Shown one piece after another: positions 46,875 to 60,164 of a DNA stretch of 64,000 nucleotides (its first letter is position 1; each line of letters begins with the position of its first letter). Source of the stretch: Sipunculus nudus (lineage: Eukaryota > Annelida > Sipuncula > Golfingiida > Sipunculidae); assembly GCA_026874595.1 (NCBI GenBank), contig CM049316.1, forward strand, positions 9,910,839 to 9,974,838. Direction: 5' to 3'. Below the pieces are notes generated by a model that saw only the letters and a program-made list of their open reading frames with translations, searched no databases and was not told the DNA's origin. The position numbers and the translations under genes are program-made.

Positions 46875-47215
46875 ACAGTCTATAACTGGTCTCGGTTTGT
46901 CCTCCAATGAACCGAAACCAGTATTGGTTCATCAAAATATCAGACTCTGAACTGGTTTCGGCTAATCAACAGTCTCCAACGACATACTCTGAACTGGTTT
47001 GGGTTATCAGTCGTTTCATTTTTGCCGACTCTAAACTGGTTTTGGTTATCAGTAGTTTCTTTTTGCCGACTCTGAGCTGGTTTGGGTTATAAGTAGTTTC
47101 TTTTTGCCGACTCTGAACTGGTTTGGGTTATCAGTAGTTTCTTTTTGCCGACTCTGAACTGATTTCTGGTCTTCAATAGTCTCCTCCTAAGACTCTCAAA
47201 TGGTTTCGGTTCATC
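46875..47215. repeat. Minisatellite, ~43-bp unit
   Basis: Units of ctctgaactggtttgggtta followed by tcagtagtttctttttgccga; the central three or four copies are nearly identical and the outer ones decayed. Weaker echoes (tcatcaacagtctc, gacctggtttt) extend to about 47580. Confidence 0.9.
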
Positions 47216-50200
47216 ACAGTCGTTTGAATCCCTATTTCAGGGGGGAAATAGGAAGAAACCGCGCATATTACGCCTCAATAGTGATACATGCTATCTCCGT
47301 ACGAAGTACTTCGTATGGCACATCTGTATACCCATATAGATAAAAACTCAACCACAAACAGGGATTCGAGCGACTGTGGGTTCATCAACAGTCTCAAAGG
47401 AGTGACAGATAGTAACAGATTCGGAGACTCGGAGGAAATGCCTAGATTTATTAACACTGTCCTCTAAAGGGAATGACCTGGTTTTAGCTCATCAAACTCT
47501 TTCTTTTTAGTTCGTCAAAATGTTCAGCGTCTGAATGGATCTTGATTCATGAACGTGGATTCCTCGAATTTGTCTTGGCCCTCCATTTTTACCGAGAGAC
47601 TCTTCATCACGGCCGTACTCCGAGAAACCAATGTTTTTCGTTCCTCAACGGTCCAAATGAAGCACTTTGAGGTTAGGTCTACATTCATCACAAAACAACA
47701 GGCTCGCTTTTTCATGACCGAACCAAACATTGATGGGTCCTGGGTATATAAAGATTTGATATATCAAACAGTCAATACCTGGTACTATAGATTATTGCTC
47801 TCATGGGGAAACACTGGAATAGTCAATACGTACCTGGTTTGATAAAGATGAAAACAAAGGCACTTGCGTCGGATAAAGAATAATTTATGGACAAAATCAC
47901 TGCAAGAATCGTGCTGTCATCAGGAAGCCAGATCACCAGAGGCAGTAATTTTAACTTCTACAACCAAGGCTGGTCCATATCCTCTTGGCGTCCATGAAGG
48001 TGATTTCCTAAAACCCTAAATTGATTTCGGAAAAGCTTATTCTTGTTTTCTTAAAATAGAAACGGGCGTCGCAAGTAAAAACGATAATGCTTTTTGGTGT
48101 TTGGTAGCATAACACATCAACCGTCACAGAAACACAGGGCATATACATGCAGGTTCTCAATAAATTTATCATGATTTAAACCAAACGTACATGGGAGTAA
48201 CATGGTCCATTCGGTAGTAAGTAAAAATCGATAATCAACTATAGGTTATTGTGGCGTGGCAACCTATTACATTACTTTTTACATAAGACTTTTAATCTAC
48301 CAATTTATTTTATCGTTCTTTTTCGGCCTTACATCAGTCTCTCGAATCCGTTCTTTCCTTTGTTAAAGTAACAGGGAAATTGGCGTCACTGCTATAGAAG
48401 AATAGTTACCCGGGCATCACCCGTTGGACGTATTATTACAGAGAGGTCACAAGGTAGGTATTTGCTGGTATTTATCAAATAGTAGCATATTACCAGTTCT
48501 TGGTACTGGTCGGCGGGACTTTGGCCGTAAACGTGTGCGGGGCAGGTTTTCATGGACTGTGATGACAATTTGTAATTTACGTAGTTTCGAATAGATGTCG
48601 CTGATATAGACCCTTCCCTAAATAGTGTGTAGTTTTAAGTATTTGGGGAAAACATTGATGTGACCCTCCCTAAGACAGACTTGGCATCGTTCCCGACACT
48701 TGATGACTTTAAGGCAAATGGGGATTTCCAAGGCGAACAGAGGTATCGCGTGGCAAGCGTGCCATCATCGTCAATAAAATATAGATTATTTCAATTTATG
48801 TGAATAAAAGTTAATACTGGAAAAACACACTGGTCGTGTTACACTAATTTACGATTCCGTTAGGCGGATTGTTGTAATTCAAAATATGATCTTGTAAATG
48901 CCCAATTTCTATATCCGTAATTAGTTTTGATTTGAAATTAAAGGTTTAGTCAATGAATGAGTCAATGAAAAATATTTAAAAATTATGTTTTTCTTTGTCG
49001 CGAATAAAATTTAAGGGGACCAAAAGGCTGATTAAATTCTTTTGCATTGCCTGTTGAAGGGTATATTTTTAACATACCTGGTTAGTTATCATTATAACCT
49101 GGTTTAAATTAATTATGGAACAGAGTCGCTATTACTGAGAATATATAAATTCATACCAGAAGATTTTTTTTTGTGTTCAACAGAATATCAACAATGCTAG
49201 TTTTAATTAAAACGAAAGTAGGGCCAAAGATATCAGACGAGTGAGAGTGGTAAATTTGCTAGTAAAATATTACTGAGATAATAATTTATAAATATTGGTT
49301 TTAGTAATATTTTGAATATTTTTTAACAAATTTAATTACAAATACAATTTGGGATTACATGCTAAAGATTTTCCCCTTGTTACAACGTGAATTTAGCAAA
49401 ATTTTTAGCAGTAGCTATAAAAGTGCTGTTTGAATGTGTGGAAAATACTTATACTAGCGCTAAAGCGCTACTTGTACAATCCAAAAGAAATATAAAGTAG
49501 AATTGACTAGCTTTAAGGTAAACTACTTTACTCTGAAATAAAACTCAATGCATATAAAATTTTATCAATTCGACTCCCTGGGTTTTTTATGACAATATCG
49601 ATACGCGGGTATCGATAAAAACATATGCTGTTTAAACCAAAACTACATTCAAGGACAATATTTCTCTCCGGTTTTACTCTTAAGAGATGTTAGCTGCCAA
49701 GTCTTTTCATTTTCGCTGGCAGGTCTTTTCATTTTCGTCAAAGAAAATCATAACAGACACAATAGTCCCAGAGACCAATACCAAACGGGTCTCAAGATAG
49801 GGCAGGTTTTGCTCGTTGCCATGGATATAACGGTCCTCAGCCTCAAGCCCTCATGACATGAGAACGAGGCCACTCCTGTGAAGTCTGTTAACTTAATTTC
49901 CCTTCAGAGATGTCTGCTGATAGATGGTAAGAAAAACCTCTGTTATCGGCCAAAGGGAAGCACTTGGTCTTTTTGTAGAAGTGTATTCTCTAAGGATGTT
50001 ACTTTGCTCGGGTTTAGTAACCTATACTCGTATATTTTTGTTATTGATGGGTCTGTGGTGCACCGGCAATTTGAAGTATAATATACTTAGTGTGTGAAGT
50101 ATGTCACCTCTCCAATCCCATATTTGTTTTTTTCTAAGCCGGGGAGTTTGTCTCCTGGGCTTCTTTACATAAATACAACGTGTACCTGTATCATGTCATT

Positions 50201-51564
50201 GTTTAGCGGTATTTCTTTTCAACCAAGTAAATGAACATCTGCTTTATTCGTATGAAATATGATTAAAGTAATTTTTTCTTGATTACAGTTTTACGTAACA
50301 GCAACTTATTAAGTGGTAAAAATAAATATAGGGTACTCTACATGTTTCAGGTAAAGTCATGATTAAAAGGAACAGACATTAAACCAAAGAAGAATATTTA
50401 ATTTGGAAAAAAAGTAACCTGTGTAGCTGTCTCCTCTGTTTGAATGAACACACTCTTTATTTCGGAATAATATCGTGGGGGGGGGGGGGGACATTAGTGA
50501 TGATGTAATGGGAATTCTATCAAATGAAAGCGGTCAATGTCTATGACTTTCAAAAATAGAACTAAAAACGTCATTTAATTATATAACATATCATAACATC
50601 CCCCCCCCCCCGGTTCTTGTATTGCAGTGTCGGGCCTATGCTTTTTTCGTCGGCCAACCGGTAAATTTTACGGCTTCCCGATTTCAAGCCCGCCCCTGAC
50701 ATTATATTTAAAAAGGTCTTCCTCATCGGCTGCAGTGAACGTGTTGTCCTATTATATTTGAATTAATTACACATTTTATTCCTGTTATAAAACCTCGCGT
50801 GATGCGAAACAATTCCCTCTTATTCAGACTTTCCCTACTAGCCCGTTATTTCAGGACGATGAAACTATTATTTTTACCATTCAGCTAATTTTATATTTTG
50901 CTGGCAAAGAATGGCCTCTATTTCACTAAATCGTTAATTCAGAATTCTAGATTCCAGTGAAGCGAGTTAATTCTCGGCTGATGTCTGCCGTATTAAAATA
51001 AACATAATATAACGATCTCGGCGTGTATATTTCAAGTGTGACGCAAACAGTATGAACTATTTTTTCAACAAAATATATTTATCCCATTCAGCTGCCCTTT
51101 ACAGGTATAACCAATAAAACACCGACAGCTGGTGTTCTTTGGCCAACATTACATGAATTTCATTACGAATACCCTACGCATCATCGTTACAATTATCAAT
51201 GTCAAGTATACAAACGTGATCATACACCGATCTCTGCTAATCTTATCAGTTGTAACTTATGATTTAATAGAAATCTTAGACTTTCGTTTCGCCCATACTT
51301 ACATTAGAATAATCTCGTTTATTACTTTTACAGTTTTACTATCGCTGTCTGGTTGGTAACCTATCATCACCTCGTGTTTTTTGTGGTCCACATATCTACC
51401 CATTCGGAAAGATATGAATTTATTAAAGTCTTAGCCGAAATGATTTAAGTCCTGGAGATGAAAAGAAAAAAAATGTTCTATATATCCTCTTCTTTGACAA
51501 TAGTCACAGTCATCATTTTTCTTCACTTCCATTTTATGTAACAATATCTTTGTAGGGTAAATAT
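47216..51564. other. Gene-free stretch
   Basis: No gene recognised. It holds a G-run at 50476-50490 and a C-run at 50600-50611 which are complementary, and a solitary CAGGGGCG-type end on the minus strand at 50691-50698. Confidence 0.5.
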
Positions 51565-51977
51565 TAGGCCTGTGATTTGCTGAGGGGTCTTCGATTGAAT
51601 TCGATTATCGACTATTGCCTTTCGATTTGATTCTCAATTCAATTATTGTATACAGTATTCTGTCAAGACTATCTACTAAAAGTTTTAATCCCATATGATG
51701 CTATACGATTAAGATTATTATATACCTGAAAAGTTATGCAGATCAAGTAATATTTATATCTTTTCATCTATTAGTGTGCTAACATCTAATGAAGGATATA
51801 AGGTGACTTTCTTTGTTAAATAACTACTTCATCATGTGTGTTGTATTTCTGTTCCCAGGTAAGATATGAAAATGCAATAATTGAAATTAATCATTTATTT
51901 CATGCCCGATTCAATTATTGATTAATGACTGGCTTCGATTCAGTGCATCGATTATTCAAAGCATTGTTACAGCCCTA
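51565..51977. mobile_element. hAT-like MITE with 8-bp target duplication
   Basis: The left end taggcctgtga and the complement of the right end (tagggctgtaacaatgc) are inverted repeats, both followed by TCGATT/ATCGAT-rich sequence. The flanks are gtaaatat and gaaaatat (7 of 8 identical), fitting the 8-bp duplication of hAT elements. The TAGGGCTGTAAC type of end is common in animals. No transposase inside. Confidence 0.7.
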
Positions 51978-52039
51978 GAAAATATTATGTAAAGTTTACC
52001 ATTGTAACACTCGCCAGCGAATCTTAGAGGTACAGGAAA

Positions 52040-53144
52040 AAGGTAATATCCAAGCGTGACTTGTTAAAGGGTTATTTGGATAATTGTATTCCAAAATTCC
52101 GTCGAGTGTGGCCTGATAAACGAATCTTTTTGAAGTATCTTTTTAATATATTTCATGGATAAACTGTTTAAATTCATGCCGCGAATTTTATATCGTCAGA
52201 CCATTCGCTTATATGTATTCCTTGATATTGCCTCAGAAATTCCCTGACAACGTTAGACACTACGTTATATTCTAATAATATATCTAACGACTTTCCTACT
52301 TTATCGACAATTTTTTTCAAAACTTAATACTCCCTTTCCGTCTTACTCTATCATTTCTGTAACGTGGATAAATCCAGCTTTGAACCATGAAGAAAAAAAA
52401 ATTAATCTATTGTTCAATAGTACCTCATTAATTGATTCTTGTTTATTACACAAAACCCAATTATAAATTAAATCCTTATAAAATTTTGATTTGAGGTTAC
52501 CAAATCTTTTTAGATATGGCGGCAAAAAAATAATAGGTAGACTACTAAAATCCCTACCCATCTTAAGTAGGTTGAACATCGGTATGTTTTCCATGTTTCA
52601 ATTGATTCGCTACACAATAATTTATACCAATTCATATGTAGATCATTCTGCATCTCTCTAGCATCGATAACCTTTAATCCACCGTACTGGTAATTCGCCG
52701 TCAGTATACTCCGTTTCATCTTTTCATATGCACGCTTATTTGTATACTTCTTTTTCTATATAAAAAAGTAAATAATGCTATTTGTTTCATTTAGTATGTG
52801 TTTTGTGCAGCCAAAACCTGTAACATTTATATTAACTTTGACATGAAAAAGGCGTTCATGATCATAACTTTACCCATAATGGTAAGGTTCCTGCGTTGCA
52901 AGATCTTTGGCGTTTCTGAAACTTTTTAAACTACTTTTTATGTTACTATCAATATATGAAGCCTAAACAGTAGAAGAAAAATAAATCCTCAATATTTTAT
53001 CATATAATGAGGCTTGATTTTCCACATAATGTCTCCAATTATCTCCTTAGATTCTGCTGATTTTCCTATCCACATACCTTCCGTCTTACTATGATTATTT
53101 GAAAGACTCGATTTTTCGAAAAAATCATAGAAAATAGCAAGAGT

Positions 53145-53198
<54 letters not shown>

Positions 53199-53965
53199 TA
53201 TCTGTTACGAAGACTGTTATGTCGTCTGGCGTCTGGAAATGTTGAGTATGTTGCATTTATATTGTTTATTTGGAAGACTTATGCTTTTCATCATTTTGGA
53301 CTGTCATGTTTTGCAAGCAAAATCTCTGCTGCAACAACAGAAGCAAGAGACGAGAATGGACAGCCGTGTCTTACACCTGTTTCGATGTCCATTATATTAG
53401 ACACAATTTTAGCTGTCGCATGTTAGTACACTAATCCAATTAATAAAACTGTCGCCGAAACCAAAATGTTTAAAAGCCGCTATCATGAAAGATTTTGAAA
53501 TTGTGTCAAAAGCTCGACTAAATCGACTGTAATGATCGCCCCCACTGAATACTTTCTTAACTCAGAAAGAACTTTGTGTTTTTCCCCTTTTCAGTCCACT
53601 TCACCCGTGCACGTATCTGCACACTTCTCGTTTTTTTTGTATCTCTGATTTTCGTCTAACCTGGGATAATTTCTGTAGCAATTCAGCAATTTTGGGATCG
53701 CCTGAAAGTTCACGTTCTAAAGTTTCTGTTTCTAAGAGCAGACGTTCAAAGACGCCTTCATTAACTTAACATTTTGTCTTACTATACTCTACTGAAAGGT
53801 GTTTAATTTCATTCTTGAACAGTTCCCACGTAGCGGGGGATTCGTAATTGTACACCTTGTCACCATTCATAAACTGGGATATTAATTGGTTCACCTTTCA
53901 ACATAAATTTCAGCCCCAGAAAGGGTTCTGTTCAACTTCAAGAGAGACGAACCTCTTTCTGATTG
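52040..53965 (-). mobile_element. Degenerate LINE ORF2 remnant, Tx1/L1-type
   Basis: Read on the minus strand from 53965 to 52040. The linker is WELFKNEIKHLSVEYSKTK and LERELSGDPKIAELL. RARVKWTEKGKNTKFF follows. RT pieces are FSRAFDTIS, HFGFGDSFINWI and GVRHGCPFSS, but no F/YxDD is readable. SKTEGMWIGKS marks the region after the catalytic motif. The C-terminus gives YGGLKVIDAREM, NNRLIFFSSWFKAGF and RPHSTEFWNTI. A TA microsatellite interrupts it at 53147-53196. Stops and frameshifts are frequent; no intact ORF remains. Confidence 0.82.
53147..53196. repeat. (TA)n microsatellite inside the LINE remnant
   Basis: About 50 bases of TA dinucleotides. Confidence 0.95.
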
Positions 53966-55089
53966 TTCCGCTGTTAAATTTTTTAAAAGTCGGTTAAATC
54001 ATGAATACGTCATAGTGCACCTAAAATAGGTGCTATCTATAGCAAGACCCTCCAGCTTTGGTTTATTTTGGCACGATTGTTAGCTCTTAAACGTCAACCA
54101 GTACATAGCTCAACTTTGATTAAAACATCGTGGTTTTGTAAATGGATGTTTTTGGTCGTAGGCGACTTTCACTTTTGAGATAAGGAAATGACAGTGAGGT
54201 ATCAATAAACAAACTGTTCTCATACCACAAGCTTCGTCATCACTTATCAGGCGACAGATTATACCGCTGTTTCACGAAATATTTAATCAGTCACTCTTCA
54301 AAATTTCATCTTTTGTCATTTTAGTGCCAGGCCATATCAGTTTTGGGAGACACAATGGAATATTTCTTATCCTGAGTCTCAGTTAATAGATCACTGAGAG
54401 AGATCTTCTGTTAAGGAAATCTCTTCATGAAATTTTACGATAAAGATCTAGGGAAATTTGATTTCCTCAGCAGATGTAATAGATATGTTAACATGACTTT
54501 CTTTATTTCACTGTTCAATGAGTAAATTCCGAAAGTATAATTAGAAGGATTCACTATCACCCGTAATTAGTTAAAATAATTTAATAGTAGCCAGACAAAG
54601 TTGTCGTCATAGCAACGGATACAAATGCATGTTGTCATGGATGATCATCGATAATTTAAAGAGATTGGAAGATATTTTTTCAATTATTTATCGGTAATTA
54701 TTTGTGACATTTAACACGAAAAGAAAAAAATACAAAGAAATAATGAAGCCATTATTACAAGATATCTGTTATTTGTTTGGACAGAAATATTTCCCGGTGA
54801 GAGAGATAGGTCCATGTCAGAAACAGAATAACGAAGTTCCGCTGTTAGATTTATTTAATGTCTCTGGTTAAAAGAGAGGGTTAAAGAGATAATCTTTACT
54901 TTATTGCCATGGCCTTGTTAAAATCACCGTGACGCTGCAAGATCAGGAAGATGTCTGAAAAAGGCTGCCTGATCCGCATGGACACTGACATTATTTCCAA
55001 AGAGTTGGCCTTATAAACATCCTTCGACACAGCGCCTCACGGCCGTCCGTGTAATAGTCGTGACAACCCGACTCAGTAGGCAATCGGAT
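53966..55089. other. Gene-free stretch
   Basis: The LINE endonuclease region would be expected upstream on the minus strand, but no motif is readable. No gene recognised. Confidence 0.45.
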
Positions 55090-55492
55090 AATTGGGCTGG
55101 TAAGCGTACTCGAGTCGTGATACAAGTAATATCGAGAAATGGATCGCAGTGGTCTTGCATCAGGTTGCATTAATATTGTGGTAAATGGCCCACAATTTCA
55201 GTATTATGCTTAGAATGACGAATGAACACAAAAGTACACATGTGAGCTCACAACCCAAGCTGAAACACCGTCTCCATGGACACGGATCATTTGGGCTGGT
55301 AAGCGTCCTCGAGTCGTGATACAAGTAATATCGAGAAATGTATTGCAGTGGTCTTGCATCAGGTTGGATTAATATTGTGGTAAATGGCCCACAATTTCAA
55401 TATTATGCTTAGATTGACAAATTAACACAAAAGGACACATGTGAGCTCACAACCCAAGCTGAAACACTGTCTTCATGGACACGGGTCATTTC
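55090..55492. repeat. Two-copy tandem duplication, 199-bp unit
   Basis: ttgggctggtaagcgt starts at 55092 and 55291. The copies share gtggtcttgcatcaggttg and gctcacaacccaagctgaaa with about 93% identity by eye. Confidence 0.92.
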
Positions 55493-56959
55493 CTGTAACA
55501 AGTGCGAGCCATGCTTGTGTTCATGCGGTCATAAATTCAACAAAAATGCCGGGGGGATTACCATGGTGCTAGATTAAAACGGAATTTTTCTCGTTATGTT
55601 TGGTATTATTTGAAAGTACACAAAAATTGCTAACGATTGGTCTGATTTATGTTGATTGACAGTTTACCTGTAGGCCATGGTGTTGTCAGAAATGACGAAA
55701 ATATTTGCATCTTCATAAGGCCTTATAATGCGATCCTCAGACTTAGATGTAAAGACACTCTGGCGCCAGTAATCTGGTCGAAATGCCAGAGGGTCGAAAT
55801 GACGCTATCCGTATAAAGCAACGGTTCATTCGCCCGGTGAGATGCGGATGATACATCAAATCCGCACCATAACCGCATAAAATGAAACGGCCCTTCATCA
55901 CATGTTTAAATTAATCCGCAACTGTACCGCGACTGCGTAAATTGTATAGCTCACACCTCAGATGTTTTGGCACACTGTCATACCTTTGGTGGTGTATGCG
56001 GAAAGAGGGAGAATCTTATCTTATTCCACTGTGATTCAATTGATGAAAATGAGGGCAGTATATACCATTCACCATGCAGTGAAGGAGCTGATTCTTGACA
56101 AGCATTTTAAAGAATATTTACATTTATTTTGACTAAATCTATCAGTTTTTGGGTAAAGAACGTTTTTCCCCACGTCAACGAAATTGAAATGTAAGACATG
56201 GTTTGAATTTTTTGTCTTTTCAAATTCCCATTGTAGCAATAGTTGATTTATTCAGTATTTGTTTTGAGGACAACAAAATATAATATGTAAATATTTATAG
56301 GGCCAGTTCCGATATCTGTCGACTATTAATTTTAGATAATCACTTGAACCTTTTTATAAAAACAGGCCAGAACCTGCCGATCCCACCTGCCACAGGGTGT
56401 TAGTTTTGTTTACAGCCACGTTCCATTACACGTGGGGGCGTTAAAATAATTAAAATACATTCAAGAATGACATTTTATGGGAAGTCACACGAAAGATTTG
56501 CAAGAGGAGGTTTGCCACTAATGACTTTTCAACTTCATACATATGCAACCAGCAACATACAGGTTTTTTTTGTTTAGTTATACAAGCTCGTACATTCATA
56601 ACAGAAGTGTTACAAGAATTTTTTTAACAGGAATTACTTACAGTTCATGAACATTTACGCAGATTTAGTCAGACATCACCTAAATTCCACGGAAAGTTGG
56701 GGTTGAAAATCTGGTTCTCTTCTTCTGAATCACTCAGGTGCTTTCCCTAAAACTTACGACTTATCAGTAGTACATCTGAGAGAACTGGTGGCACGATAAA
56801 GTCGCTTATATGTGGTCACGTGACAAATGGTTCAACCCTCGAAAATCCCTCTACTACACGGCTGTTCGCATTAATTTTTCAATCATATTCAGAACGCAGC
56901 GTTTTGACCGACAGATATTGAACAATAGTTTAAAAGTGAGTGATTAAGTAACTTACGAC
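55493..56959. other. Gene-free stretch
   Basis: No gene, RNA or repeat supported. Confidence 0.5.
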
Positions 56960-57205
56960 GTAAACGTTGGTCTGGATAGTCGAGGAAAAAAAAACGTTCG
57001 TCTCTCTCCGCTGGCGACCAGGGTTCGATCCCCGGTTTGGCCATGAGAGTGGGTTGTAGTTGCCCGTCCAAGGCCGGTGGTTTTCTCCGGGTTTTCCGGT
57101 TTCCTCCATCCCTACAGACTACTGAACGCAATCATCTGAGCCATGAAGAGTGCCTTGATTAGTTATAATAACTATTTGTACAATCCATGTTAAATAAAAA
57201 GTTTA
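56960..57205 (+). mobile_element. tRNA-derived SINE with a conserved-looking central domain
   Basis: A degenerate A-box region (ggtctggatagtcgagg, about 56969) precedes a perfect B-box ggttcgatccc at 57022-57032. The body then contains ggttttctccgggttttccg followed by gtttcctcc (57079-57108). This resembles a central block shared by SINEs across many marine animals (Nin-DC/Meta type; the name is from memory and uncertain). The tail ends in ttaaataaaaag. An A-run and indels in the head suggest an old copy. Confidence 0.7.
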
Positions 57206-59211
57206 TATTGTTATGACATATATTTGTAATCATCTTTATCGTTTCGTGACGCGAACATTTCTTTTCATAATACTATGTAACATATTTTTTCATCAAAGTT
57301 ACATAATTAGTTGCGCTGAGTTGTTAATACAAGAAACATAAAATAGGTTTCTTAATCACGTCCGTTCATATATACTTGTATAAATATATAAACATACCTC
57401 TAGAGTATTGATTAATGTCAAAGAACATTTACCATAGGCGGTCTTTTACCATAAAAAAATATATAAAAATACCAGTACCAATAGATAAGCTAGTGTTCGT
57501 AAGCCCTGTTGCCCGACGGGTGAATGAATTACCTCGAACAGAGAGTTCGTTTTAGGAAAATTGGGGTCGGCCGGGATTGCAGAGAATTCAGTTGATCTTT
57601 GTCGTAATCTTGTATACGATACAGCTACACAAACGACCAACTGCCAGGCAAGTTGAAATATCCTCCAAGCAGCAACACTCCTCTGCAAATCTCAAACAAA
57701 ACGATTGAATGTTGACGCCATGGGGCGGAGGTAATTATAGGGAGCGCGCTAAAGCGTCTTACCGACGACTGTTTCGTATAAAATAAGCGTACAAAGATTG
57801 TCACAGCGCCCAAAGAAAAATAAAGTGAAATCACCTTAAGAAAGTTTCTTCATATTCATCTGAGAAACTAAGGCCCACATGGCTCTTGTTTTTTATACGT
57901 TACGTTTTACATGCCCGTCACAATTTAAATTGTCAGCGACCATCCGAAGATAACCTCTATATCATTGCTAAGGTAATTTCCAGGAAATTTTCATGAAACT
58001 CACTTTGAATATTAACCAATAACATTATGCCTTTGTTCGACTGTCGGGAATATTAACGTGTATGCTTTAAGGTCAGAGGTCAAGAAATTTACTTAAAAGT
58101 GTCGCCGCGATACCTTTTTAGAAATTCGATGGATTAAGATTTCATGAGGCCAGAAGACACAGAACCTACGAAGGGCGATTTCTGCTATGTTGAGGTACTC
58201 TTTTAGATCATTCACCCCTTATTACGTAGCCCTTTCCTGAACCTTTCAAGGAGAGTCATTTCTACGTAATATTGCAACTTCTTTGTGGTAGTATTCGTTC
58301 CAAACTTTTGAAAGCTAAAATGTGATTTTTCAACTCCAAATTATTTTCAATTTAATCAAGAATTGTTATATAATTTACAACAAATTACTAAAGATGACTA
58401 ATATTTTGATTTTAAAAAGGACAACCTGGAAAAAAGAATGTGTTGCGTGGCCTCGTTCTCGTTGGCCTCGTAATAAAAGCTGTCACTCAAAGCTAACCCG
58501 AGGCCGTTCCAGTCACCATTATTTTCCATTATATAACCAACCGATTTAACGTTATCAGATTAAGCATACAATGTCATGGCAAAAATAAACGAACTTAAGC
58601 CACCGTCGGAAGAGGGAGATAAATATTATGCAAATCTAAAAAAATCGTTGACGTTGATAGGTTTTATTTATGGATAAACTTGCGGTGGTTGTTGAGAAAG
58701 ACTTCTAGACAGTTTGAGCTTTATGGCGATCGTACATGCAGTTAGGCATATTTCAATGCAGAAAAAATACAGAATGATCACGATCATTCTCGGCATTACA
58801 ACCTGATCTGGCACTAATGTTATTTTCGCGGCATTTAAGTTGAATCCAATTACATCGTGGTCATATCAATTTCAGCTAAAAGTGTTGAAACATGATTGAT
58901 TTCCATATTAGGCAGCGTTATTTATGGAAAGGTAATTTCGTGAAAAAACTCTATATGGTCATCGGGCTTTGAGATATGATAGCCGTGCGAAAAGAGTGCA
59001 CGCGTGTACACGCGGGAGAACAGGATGACATATGTTCTTCTTCCTGTGTATGAAAGACAAAAAGGCTCTAAAAAAGACCATAAAGGGACTTGTATTTACC
59101 AAGCAATATGAAATCTTAGGTAAGCTACGCCACCATTACTCTCACTTATTCCAAATCAAAAAATTTCATCGGATAAAATTATGTATTATCTCACAATAAA
59201 TGGTCAAGGAA
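57206..59211. other. Gene-free stretch
   Basis: Nothing recognised; short frames show no domain. Confidence 0.5.
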
Positions 59212-59220
59212 ACCTCTGTC

Positions 59221-60164
59221 AAAATTCGATGGCTCGTAAAGGACACACAATTTTATTTTTATCTCGTTCCCACGCGATGGTATCTTGTTTACGCCGGATG
59301 CTTTGAGGTAAATTTTAAATATTTCTAAATATTAATCCATATATATATAATTATATATATAAACAACTTGCCCATTTGTATGTGTTCAGGGAAACTTTAT
59401 TGAATTTGTTTAGGGTTACTGATTTTAAGGTTAGGGCAAAGGCTATATAAACCCGTTTGTTCTAAATATATCAAACAAACTGAAAAACTTGTTTGTATTT
59501 TTTCTAAGAATCCCGGAAAATCTTTAATTTTGTAGGGTTAGGTTAAGGATTAGGGTTAGGGTTATATAATCCCGGTCATTCCGAACAGGGAAAACAACTT
59601 GTTGCTTTGTGTTATGTCTCAATCGAAAAGCTTACAACAAAAGATGTCAGCCATTACAATTCATTATAGGCTAAGGAGGTGGAAAGGGCGGGGGACATAC
59701 CTAAACTCGTTACTTATTAAGAGGAGGTAGTGGGTCAGCAAGTACCTTTTGTCCACTCACACTTTCGGGTTATTAAACCTTTTTGCTCAATATTTCCCAT
59801 CAGAACTTCCCACAATAATATTTCGGTTATGTATTTCATGTTAAGAAAGTTTAGTATGGCTCATGTTATATACTCTTGTAGCCCCCATCCCAAATCCCAC
59901 CCCACGCAACCTTAAAATTCCATTTTAGTTCTCCGTGTATTAAGCCCACTCTATATATGCATGCAAATGAATCGACCATATTCTTATTACAGTGTAGAGA
60001 AACATGCCTTGAATATTTAAAATGTAGGTCTCACTGTATTGTGTATTTATTTATCGATACTTATTGAGTGCGAACGAGATACTATCGCATGGGAACGAGA
60101 TACTATCGCGTGGGTACGAGATAAAAAATAATGCATCTGTCTTAAATGAGCCATCGTAAAAACG
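59221..60164. mobile_element. 944-bp inverted-repeat element, Mutator/MULE-like, non-autonomous
   Basis: The ends form long imperfect inverted repeats (about 60-70 bases) sharing cgatggctc and tatctcgt.cccacgcgat. They are flanked by a perfect 9-bp direct repeat acctctgtc at 59212-59220 and 60165-60173. Long ends with a 9-bp duplication fit MULE-type elements. The right end has a small internal tandem duplication (gagatactatcgc twice). No transposase is present. Confidence 0.7.
59533..59564. repeat. Interstitial telomere-like repeats
   Basis: Several TTAGGG units with one variant (taagga), in the interior of the MULE-like element. Weaker units (ttagggtt, ggttaggg) occur near 59410-59435. Confidence 0.75.

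Noticed and set aside
47549-47842. 97-codon plus-strand frame
   Set aside because: It starts in the decayed edge of the minisatellite and has an equally long antisense frame; no domain.
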